Below, in pieces: positions 39,327-48,480 of a stretch of DNA of 64,000 bases (position 1 is its first letter; each line of letters begins with the position of its first letter). The position numbers were made by a program, and so were the translations under genes. Origin of the DNA: Neoscytalidium dimidiatum (lineage: Eukaryota > Ascomycota > Dothideomycetes > Botryosphaeriales > Botryosphaeriaceae). The notes under the pieces were generated by a model, which worked only from the letters and a program-made list of their open reading frames with translations, ran no database searches and was not told the DNA's origin. The stretch spans positions 2,480,001 to 2,544,000 of the forward strand of contig CM074704.1 in NCBI GenBank assembly GCA_037367355.1. Reading direction: 5' to 3'.

Positions 39327-40536
39327 ATGACATCCTGGACCGAAATCAGGAACAACCTTCCGACGGAGGAGGAACAGCTTCAGTCAATCCGTCCCTTGAT
39401 CCTGGAAACCCAGCTCTTAACATGAGGCTGCTCATTTCGGAAGCATATTCCTCGGGCATAGCCTCCTTGAGTCGAGCAATCAACGGACCCAGAGTACCAG
39501 AGAACGCCAGTGAGGACTGCGGCCAAGTCCTTCTGGAGTACTTCATTCGAGGACAAGCCTTTACTGTCAACCGTACTATGCGGCCCTCCACCCCAGCCAC
39601 CCCCGCGACATCAGAATCGACCCCCCACAACACCAAACTAAAGATCAAGACCCCGACACCTACGATGGGGATCGGCGTAAGCTCAACGACTTCCTGGCCC
39701 AACTAGAGAATTACTTCGAATTCTACAAAGCATCATTCAAGGACGATGAGGAAAGGGTCCGCTTTGCAGGAACCTACCTCCGAGGTAACGCAGCACGGTG
39801 GTTCGAACCCTATCGAAAGGATTTCCGCTCGGCCATCCCACGTACGGAAACCAGTAGCCTGTTCGCCAACTACAATCGCTTCGCCGACGCAATCAGACAA
39901 GCCTTTGGTAGCAAGAACGAGGAGCAGGAGGCCGCCCTTCGAATTCAGGACCTCCGACAAACCCGATCAGTCTCGGAATATGTCACGGAATTCCGCATGC
40001 TCGCCTCCTCAATTGGAACGACCAATCCCTCAAATACATCTTCTACAAGGGCCTAAAGCACAATGTGAAGGCCGAATTCGCCCGCACCGGATTACCCAAG
40101 GACCTTAGCGAGACCATCGACACGGCCATCCGAGTCGACCAACAACTGTTCAATTTCAGACAAGAGACAGGCCAAACCCGATACTCGGCCAACACCGCGC
40201 AACCTCGAAACAACCTACCCCGGGGAACCCATGGACTTAGATGCCAACCAACGACGAAACCCTCGGCTGGCGCCGGAGGAAGAACAGCGACGGCGTGAAA
40301 AGGGTCTTTGCTTCCACTGTGGAAAGCACGGACATATCAGCAGAAACTGCCCAGACAAACGAACCAGCAACCAGCGAACCAACGACAAGAAAACCACCTC
40401 GGCTACTGAAGGACGACCGGAGACCCCAACCATGACACCATCCACTGGTCCACTTGTAGCATCGAAGCCTGCCCCATTCACCAGGAAGCTAAGAACATCA
40501 GCGGGTACCACCCAAAAAACTAGAAACGCCTACTGA
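39327..40536 (+). pseudogene. gag: gag of A4 (frameshifted)
   Basis: Starts ATGACATCCTGG (MTSWTEIRNN) and ends at TGA 40,534-40,536. It includes a capsid-like region (RWFEPYRKDF, YVTEFRMLAS) and one CCHC zinc knuckle, CFHCGKHGHISRNC, at about 40,311-40,352. Against the RIPped copies the frame is shifted near 39.40 kb (T run), 39.65 kb (C5 to C4), 40.01 kb (4 bp lost in a CT tract) and 40.21 kb (C and G runs). The same stop codon, changed to TAA, is present in A1 and A2, so gag and pol are separate frames in this family. Confidence 0.8.
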
Positions 40537-40559
40537 ACTGGGGCTACAGCAGGCGAGGC

Positions 40560-43500
40560 CCCTGCCCCACAGGACCATAGCAGCATCGACCGGAAAAACC
40601 ACAGGACACCCACCAGAAAGCAAAGGAGACTCCGCAGAATACGGGAACCACTGGGTTGTCGTGACAAAAATCAATGGACGCCGAGCGCTCACCCTCATCG
40701 ACTCCGCATCACAAGGAACTACGTCTCAAACCGATTTGCAGAAAAAGCCAACCTAAAACCCAGAGAAAAGGACCAACCATATCAGCTGAGAACTGTTGAT
40801 GGATCCCCCAGCTCCTTTGGAGATGGAAAGGTAATCATCGAAACCCCGAAACTGACCCTCGAATACAAAAACCACAGGGAACGTATCTGTCTAGACGTTA
40901 CCAAGATCCCCAAGTATGATGTCATTCTCGGCATCCCTTGGCAGAAGAAATGGAAAATACAATACGATTGGGACAATGGAGGAATTACCCTCAAGTCCAG
41001 AGAACGAAACCAAGAACCAGAATGGAAACCACGCACCATAGCCGAACCGATTACCCACGTAAGCCTAATTTCGAAAGCTGCGCTGGAAAGGACCCGAAAG
41101 AAGGGCAAGCAATTGGAATGATGTGGTATCGCCCCACCACTACAAACAAAGAAAGAACCCGACAGATTAGTGCCACCAGACGAGAAAAACCAGACTACCC
41201 GACACCCGTGGGAGGAGATGACCCCACCAGGATACACGAACAGTACCTTGATGGCGTTCCTAAGGAATACCACCGGTTCAAGGAAATTTTCAGAGAAAAG
41301 ATCGAAGACGCACTACCGGAACACAGACCATGGGACCACGAGATCAACTTGAAACCAGGCACTGAACCCCGATTTGGACCCCTATATCCAATGTCGGAAA
41401 AGGAGTTACAAGCAATGAGGGAACACTTGGACTTACTACTGAAGAAGGGATACATCCGACCCTCTCAATCCTCAGCAGGATTCCCGTCCTCTTCGTACCA
41501 AAGCCCGGAGGCAAGTTACGCCTCTGTGTGGATTACCGATCCTGAACGACATTACCATCAAAGACCGCTACCCTCTACCCCGCATCGATGAACTAAGGGA
41601 TCGCCTCTCCGGGGCACGATTCTTCACCAAGTTAGACCTGCGGGATGGGTACCACCTTATCCGAATCAAGGAAGGACATGAATGGAAAACCGCATTCAGA
41701 ACTCGATACGGTTTGTACGAGTACTTGTAATGCCTTTCGGACTTACCAACGCCCCTGCCACATTCCAAGCCCTTGTCAACCACGTCCTACGAGAATATCT
41801 GGACCGATTCTGCACAGCCTACCTCGACGACATCCTGATCTACTCAGAAACCCTTGAAGAACACAAGGAACATGTATCCAAAGTCCTCCAGAAACTACTC
41901 GAATACAACCTCTCCGTCAAACCAGAAAAATGTACCTTCCATGCCCAAAGGGTAGAATTCCTAGGCTTTATCATCGAACCAGGAAAAATAGTCATGGACC
42001 CAAAAAAGGTGGAAGACATCCTGAAGTGGCCAGAACCAAGGAACGTCAAAGAAGTACAAGCCTTTTAGGGTTTGCCAACTTCTACCGACGATTCATCAAA
42101 CGATACTCGCATGTAGCCGAACCCTAATCCGACTCACCCGAAAAATACCCTTTCACCTGGGAAGCACCCCAACAAGAGGCGTTTGATCAACTCAAAAGGC
42201 CTTCGTAGAAGCGCCGGTACTCCTCATGTTCGATCCTGACAAGCCACTCTACCTCGAAACTGACGCATCCGACTATGCCATTGGCGCTACCCTCAGCCAG
42301 CCAGACGACGAGGAAGATTACACCCTATCGCGTATTACTCTCGCAAAATGTCACCCGCCGAGCTCAATTACGAGATACACGACAAAGAACTGCTTGCGAT
42401 CGTCACAGCGTTCAAGGAATGGCGACACTACCTTGAGGAGCTAACTACGAAATCACGGTATACTCGGATCACAAGAACCTGGGATACTTCACAACCACCA
42501 AGGTGTTAAACAGAAGACAAGTACGATGGGCAGAACAACTCGCCCCTTCTACTTCAAGATCCACTACCGCAAGGAAGTGAAAACGGCAAGGCCGACGCAC
42601 TTAGCCGCAGAGCCGACCACGTGGAAGGAAAGCCAGAACTATCACCAGCAGTACTACGACAAAATGACGACGGCACGTTAGGCCCCAACCGCCCCCGAAT
42701 CATTGAAGAATCCGACGCACCCTGGGAAGAACGAATACTGGCACCCATCATAAGGCTAGGGAGCCCCATCGACGACGACGAACCTCCACGAAACCCAACA
42801 CCAGAGCAGGAGCCGGAGGACGAAGAGGAACCGCAGGACGAGGAACCCATACCAACACTTGAAGAAACCACGGAAGAGGCAGTAAACGAGGAAGAAGATG
42901 ACACCGCCACTTGGGAACAAATCATCCAAGGAAAATATAACAATGATCCGCTATCCCAAGAACTGCTTCAACGAATAGGCACCCCGAACATGACGACCCC
43001 GACCTAGTCCAAGACCATAGAGGCAACATACTATTCCGCGGAAAAATCTACGTACCCACACCTCTGCGCAAACGGCTGACAAAGGAATACCACGAGTCCG
43101 CAGTTCACGGACACCCAGGAATGACAAGAACCTTGGAACGGCTTGCAAGACACTTCTACTTTCCCCGAATGAGGAAAGTAGTAGAGAAAGTCATCCAGGA
43201 ATGTGACGAATGCGCAAAAAACAAGGTGGCACGACATGCACCATACGGACAACTACAGCTCATCACAACACCAACCAAACCCTGGGAATCGGTCACAATG
43301 GATTTTATCACCGACCTGCCAAATTCAGTAGACCCTGTGACTAAAGCACGACACAACGCCATCCTGGTCATTGTCGACCGCCTGACAAAATGGGCATACT
43401 TCATCCCTTGTAACAAAAAAATCGGAGCAGAAGGCTGCGCCTACCTCTTCCTCAGATATGTCTTCGCCCACCACGGGATGCCCAAGGAACTAATCACGGA

Positions 43501-43774
43501 CCGAGACCCACGATTCAGAGCTAAGTTCTGGCAAACCTTGGTCCACAAGTTAGGAACTAAACACAAGATGTCAACAACGGCACACCCGCAAACCGATGGA
43601 CAAACGGAACGAACCAACCAAACGCTAGAACAGTACCTAAGATTCTACCTGAATTACAGGCAAAACAACTGGGTCGAACTCCTACCATTAGCCCAATACG
43701 CGTACAACAGCACATCAACGGAAGCCACACAAACCACGCCCTTCTACGCCAACTCCCGCTCAAACAACTCCTGA
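40560..43774 (+). pseudogene. pol: pol of A4: protease, RT, RNase H, integrase core (frameshifted, 3' truncated)
   Basis: Order seen: aspartic protease (LTLIDSAS near 40.69 kb; YDVILGIPW near 40.92 kb), reverse transcriptase ([11 protein letters not shown] at about 41,818), RNase H ([18 protein letters not shown] near 42.25-42.30 kb), integrase zinc module (H..H...ECDEC, ending near 43.22 kb) and DDE core with D in MDFITDLP, D in ITDRDPRF and E in DGQTERTNQTLEQ. The last open part (43,121-43,774) ends in a stop created by the deletion. The GPY/F segment and chromodomain present in A1, A2 and C are gone. At least ten one-base losses in homopolymer runs break the frame. Confidence 0.85.
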
Positions 43775-44163
43775 CTCCGGGAATCCAGGAAGGAAAGTGT
43801 CCGCAACAGGCGGATCACCTTGGACCGAGAAGTGGCGGTACGACGAACCAAACGTTGAGCCTCCTCTTGCAACCGCTGAATCTCGGCCTCATCCCTTTCG
43901 ATCTCGCGCTGGGTCTGCTCAATCTGAGCCCGCACCCGGTCCCGTTGTTGATCCACACGACGAAACTCAATAGGGGAAGCCATGTCAGAAGGAAAGGAAC
44001 AAAGGTGGCCTCGCTTGGCACACTCGTAACACCTCTTGGAATCCGGCGACACAAGACAACGAAGACGAGGTCTCTCCACACAAAAGGAACAACGTCTGGG
44101 AGCGTCAGTACCGTTACGAAGGATACGGGCGAGAAGCGCGCGTCGACGAGCGGAACTGGACAT
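43744..44163 (-). CDS. Antisense ORF of A4: small Cys-cluster/coiled-coil protein of unknown function
   Basis: 139 codons on the strand opposite to pol, between the deletion point and the 3' LTR, starting ATG at 44,163 (MSSSARRRALLARILRNGT). A Cys cluster follows (CSFC...C...CYECAKRGHLC; spacing C-x2-C-x7-C-x7-C-x2-C-x6-C), then a Glu/Gln/Arg coiled coil (IEQTQREIERDEAEIQRL) and a basic segment (RSKVIRLLRTLSFLDSRS). The cluster is reminiscent of zinc-binding folds but is not a standard Zn2Cys6 or CCHC. The stop comes from the deletion junction; A1 and A2 extend the frame. Homologous frames lie at the same place in A1 and A2, and an analogous one in C. Its role is unknown; an accessory or regulatory function for the element is a guess. 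Confidence 0.6.
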   Translation of the reverse strand: MSSSARRRALLARILRNGTDAPRRCSFCVERPRLRCLVSPDSKRCYECAKRGHLCSFPSDMASPIEFRRVDQQRDRVRAQIEQTQREIERDEAEIQRLQEEAQRLVRRTATSRSKVIRLLRTLSFLDSRSQELFERELA

Positions 44164-44245
44164 GACGGCAGAGAAATAATCTCAAGGGAACTAAGGAGGG
44201 AGCTCAACTACCTTTATACTCGACCTTCGGGCCGAAGGTTGCCTA

Positions 44246-44257
44246 GAGGGGGGATAG
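44246..44257 (+). other. Polypurine tract of A4
   Basis: GAGGGGGGATAG immediately before the 3' LTR; the primer site for plus-strand synthesis in LTR retrotransposons. Confidence 0.7.
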
Positions 44258-44642
44258 TGTTACGGCACAGTCGCCCAGAAAGGCGGATAACGAAACCCTA
44301 CGACTACTCACCGCCCACGTGACCAACTCGGGGCCTAACTCGGCAGAATACCTACCGACACTGATGCACCAGACCACCGCACACTCGCTCAGCAAAGCTC
44401 GGACCACCGATCAGTACTGATCAGTGGGTTAACATTACAGATCACTACTGATCGTACCGATCACTCCATGTATATAGACCACACTCATTTATCGTAGTTA
44501 GGACCCTCGTGGTCAACTTGTCAATTGATTCCTACCCTACTATTGTACGAACCTCCCCTGCCTACCACTGTATTGGCCCCTAGAAAGCCCAAGCTGCCTG
44601 ACGACGCGCCTCGACTCCCCCAGAAAGAGTCCCGGCGTAACA
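44258..44642 (+). repeat. 3' LTR of A4 (385 bp)
   Basis: Reads identical to the 5' LTR and is followed by GTTCT (44,643-44,647). Confidence 0.95.
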
Positions 44643-46431
44643 GTTCTCTAAAGTAAATATCGGTTTCTAATAGAGATAATATACTTTCTTATTTTTTTTA
44701 AGGTCGGTAAGAAAGTCTTTAAGCGTCTATAAATAGATATACTAAAAAGAGTTATTAGACTAAGTAAAGATATTAGTTAAGAAGTTAAATAATAGCTCTA
44801 TATTTCTAAACTAGTTTATATTTAGAATAATATTAAAGCCGATAATATTAGCGCTTTAAAAGAATAACGCTTTAATTATACGCTACTTACTAGTACTATT
44901 AGTAACTATTATTAAAAGTTAGTAGTAGTTATATATAATAACTAGAATATTATTTACTACGCTTACGTTAAGCTTAAGAGTTAGATTTAAGAGAGATACT
45001 TATATTTTTTAAATAGTATATTAGGCTATTAGATTTATTATAGAATTTATATCTAGTAAAGCCTTTAGAGTATATACCTCGTTAGATAAGTATATAAGAA
45101 TATTAGTAATAATTCTTAAATTAGAGCTATTATTATATAGTTTTAGCGATAGCTAGTCTAGAACGACTACTAAAGTTTTTTTTTATATCGTTATTCTTTC
45201 TAGTAGTATTAACTTACTAGTTATTCTTTATATAGAAGTCTTCTCTTCTATAAAAATAGATATATTTCTTATATAAGAAGTCTATAATAGAGGCGCGTTT
45301 AGACTTTATAGAGCTAGCGCTTTAAATAAAACCTCTTAATCGATACTTACTACGGCCTTAAAAAGCGAATCTACTATTCTAGTTAGACTCGCTTAAAGCT
45401 ATATTACTATAAGCGCGCTTATAAGTTAAATAGTTTTTCTTAAGCGAATTATTAGCGTCTCTTATAAGAGTCTAGAAGTCTATAATAGACTTAAGATACG
45501 AGATAACTTTATAGAAGTTCTTAAGCGTCGTTACGTTATATAAATAGTTATTCTAAAGAAGCTTCTTATAATAGACGTTTAAAAGATATAAGTAGTAAAA
45601 GTTTATTAAAAGTACTTTATTAAGAATCTTATATAAAAGCTACTTTATTAGACTTTTAAATCGCGTACGAAGCGCCTAGTATTTAGTACTAAAGCGTATT
45701 ATTACTCTCTAGAAGTTTAAAGTATTATTAAATCTACGTATAGTAGAGTCTTTAATAATATTCTAAATAATATAAATAAACTTATTATATAGAAGGTCGC
45801 TTTTTTTATTATTCTCTAACTACTAGTATATAAGGTTAATAAGATTAGTATACTTTTTAAGACTATAAAGAGTCTAGTAGGTTCGCTCTATATAGTTATA
45901 ATTACTTATATGTATAAGAGCGAAGATATTTTAAATCTTATAGTTTTAAGTCTTAAAGGCGGACTATATTATCGTTTTTAAGATAGATATTTAGTATTTC
46001 TATAGACGCTTATATATCTTATTAAAGATACGTATTACTTTAAATACGCTAAAAGTATAAGTCGTCTATATATTAAATTTAGATAGCTTATAACGTATAA
46101 GTATAATATAGTTTTATAAAACGTCAATTATTTAATTTAACTATTAAATTTCTTCTATAGTAGCGCCTAAGTTTATATTAAGAAGCCTATCTAATTTAGC
46201 TTATAATTACTTAATACGTTCTTTATAACTTAAAGATTTATTAGTAGTTCTCTTTATATTACTTTTAGTTATTAGATCTACTCTAGAAATAAGAATACTA
46301 GAGAAGATACTATTCGTAGAATTCTCGCCTACTATACGTAGAATATTCGTAAGAAGTACGCTACTTCTTAAATATAAGAAGAAGTATATATCGACTATCT
46401 TAAACCGGCTATTTAAGTAGAAGAATTTAAA

Positions 46432-46657
46432 TATAAGAACTAAATATAAATAGGGAGTTTAAGAATAGTATAAGAGGGTCTTTATTAAATAATAGAGGGT
46501 TCTTATAGAATTTAAAGAGCCCGTTAGGCGGAACTTATATATAGGCGAGCGGTAAGCGAGGTTATATAACTCGTATAGGCCGTACTAGAACTTTATATAG
46601 AAGCCGATAGCTTCTCGTATATAAGTAGTAGAAAGTCTTATATTTAGAGTTCTTATA
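46432..46657 (-). repeat. 5' LTR of B2 (226 bp)
   Basis: Aligns end to end with 7579-7805. Confidence 0.7.
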
Positions 46658-47227
46658 GTTACTCTAGTTATAGGTCTAATTATAAATAAGTAGAATTAAA
46701 TTACTAGAGTCTTTAATAGTATAAAAAAAATTAGCGTTATTATAAATAAAGTAGTTTTTATTTATTTTATTATTTATTTTATACTATCTTTCTAATATTA
46801 TTTTAATATTATAAAAGCTTTAGAGTATTTAAAAAAAAGAAAATATAAATTAATATTATTAAATTTTAAAAGATTAATAGCTATTTATATTAAACTTTAT
46901 TAAATTATAATTCTAGAATAATAATATATTTATAATAGCTATTTATTTTATAGTTTAATTATAAATAATCTTTTTATAATTTATTTATAATACGTATATT
47001 AAAAGAATAATAACTTAGAGTATTATAAAGTATATAAAAGAGCGCTAATAATATAAGCTAGCTATATTTTTATTTATAAATTTAAAGTTAATATATACTA
47101 GTTAAATAGATAAATAAACTTCTAATATCTAAAGTATTAATACTATATTAAAATTATATAATTAATATCTAAAAGTTAATAAAAGTCTAATTTAAATATA
47201 ATTATTATAGAATATAAACTTAGTATC
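46658..47227. other. AT-rich degenerate DNA
   Basis: Nearly pure A/T with runs of A. No frame or repeat terminus was found. Confidence 0.5.
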
Positions 47228-47395
47228 TATAAAAACTTTAAATATAAAACTTTCTATTATTTATATATAAGAAGCTATTAGCTTTTATATAAAGTTCTAG
47301 CGCGGTCTATATAAATTACGTAATCTTACTTACTACTTATTTATATATAAGTTCCGTCTAATAAGCTCTTATTTATTTATTTATTTATTTATTTA
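47228..47395 (+). repeat. Truncated, inverted B LTR followed by an (ATTT)n tract
   Basis: 47,228-47,370 matches the first ~140 bp of the B LTR in the opposite orientation to the other copies. It then changes into (ATTT)n at 47,371-47,395. The sequence beyond (to about 47.46 kb) is the inverse of 7810-7870. Confidence 0.55.
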
Positions 47396-47479
47396 ATATT
47401 TATATAGAAGCTAAGCTTATAATAGATAACTAAACTAATATATTCTTATAATATTTTTATTATAGTTTATTTTAAAGAG

Positions 47480-47963
47480 ATACTACTTTAATAATAAGAA
47501 AATAATCTTAAAAAACTAAGTAGAGAATATAATTATCTTTATAATTAATTTTTAGGCTAAAGATTATCTAAAAAAAGATAATATTATAATATAGTCGTCT
47601 AGAAAGATAGATAATAAAATTCTATATTTACTTACTATTTATATAATTAGTTTAGAGTCTAATTTAATAGAATATCTACTAATATTAATATACTAGAATA
47701 CTATATACTTATTTAGTAAAACTTAGACTATTAATTAATATTAATTAGTAGATTAATATTATAGATTACTACTAATTGTACTAATTACTTAATATATATA
47801 GACTACGCTTATTTACTATAGTTAGGACCCTCGTAGTTAACTTGTTAATTAAGTCTTACCCTACGACTATACGAACCTCCCCTGCCTACTATGGCGGCCC
47901 TCAGAAAGCCCCAGCTACCCGACGATACGCCTGACCTCCCTCAGAAAGAGTAACGGCGTAACA
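47480..47963 (+). mobile_element. 3' end of a further family A copy (A5) with its LTR
   Basis: Starts in the antisense-ORF/3' leader region (AAAATAATCTTAAAAAACTAAG matches AGAAATAATCTCAAGGGAACTAAG of A4). It contains a mutated polypurine tract and an LTR at 47,582-47,963 ending GGCGTAACA. The left two thirds of the LTR are fully RIPped, while from about 47,850 CA and TG are back (CCTCCCCTGCCTACTATGGC). Confidence 0.75.
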
Positions 47964-48480
47964 ATTATACCGACGGCCTAACACTAAGGTGTTTCTACGA
48001 GGCTCGACCCTTAGGACTGAGCAGCAGACCGGTATTGGACTCATGTAGACGATGTGCGCGCTGACATCGACATCGCTCCTTGTAAAGATCTTAAGCTCTT
48101 ATATCAGTCCCGGGTTTAATGGCTCCCGCCACTCCAGTCCAATCCCCAGCTCACCTTCATCCGGTGGCCGACCAGCGAGATGCACGTTCGGGATCCGGCA
48201 GCCCGATATCTCTCAAAGCTGCGGAATCGATCGCGCCGTGGCAAGCGCCTTAACTCAGGCATGCAAAACGTATTGCTTACTAGCCAGCTCGAGTTATCCG
48301 CGAACCACCGGGGACTATATATTATTGACATTCCTGATTAAATTTGGGGCTCTAGCGAGTGAGAGGATAGGCTTGAAACGTCAATAGTAGCTGCAATGCG
48401 TACCAAAGTACCTCCATATGCCGATAACGAACAACAGCGAAATGACGTAACCAACCTGCCCAATCAGCATCACACCCCCC
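47964..48480. other. Intergenic boundary between repeat island and genes
   Basis: Normal base composition with CA and TG present. An ORF at 48,052-48,387 shows no recognisable protein features. This holds the 3' flank of the sulfatase gene. Confidence 0.5.

Larger units (their letters stand above)
38887..44642 (+). mobile_element. Family A chromovirus copy A4: young, un-RIPped, internally deleted
   Basis: 5756 bp with 385-bp LTRs that read as identical and a 5-bp duplication GTTCT. CpA and TpG are at normal levels, in sharp contrast to everything around it, so it arrived after the last RIP exposure of this locus. Gag, protease, RT, RNase H and integrase core are all recognisable, but the frame is broken by many one-base losses. 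About 0.8 kb holding the integrase C-terminus, the chromodomain and the end of the antisense ORF is missing compared with A2 (junction near 43,756). It cannot encode a complete pol as written. It would need proteins from another copy to move, unless the frame breaks are sequence errors. Confidence 0.95.
35254..46657 (-). mobile_element. Family B chromovirus copy B2, RIPped, split by young element A4
   Basis: Segments 35,254-38,886 and 44,648-46,657 align in order with B1. The break falls within one continuous B sequence (AGAACGTTCT | GTTCTCTAAAG, against AGAACGTCCTCTAGGG in B1), which shows A4 inserted here. The RT motif is near 38.12-38.14 kb on the minus strand with the second Asp lost. The 5' LTR is at 46,432-46,657. 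It is more heavily mutated than B1, with more CpG lost. The left end abuts A3; its 3' LTR could be the one at 25,237-25,463. Confidence 0.8.

Noticed and set aside
1..47850. CpG methylation decay as the cause of AT richness
   Set aside because: CpG is kept and CpA/TpG is lost, the reverse of what deamination at CpG would give.
48052..48387. ORF next to the repeat island
   Set aside because: No family features, no splice pattern, and overlapping ORFs on both strands.
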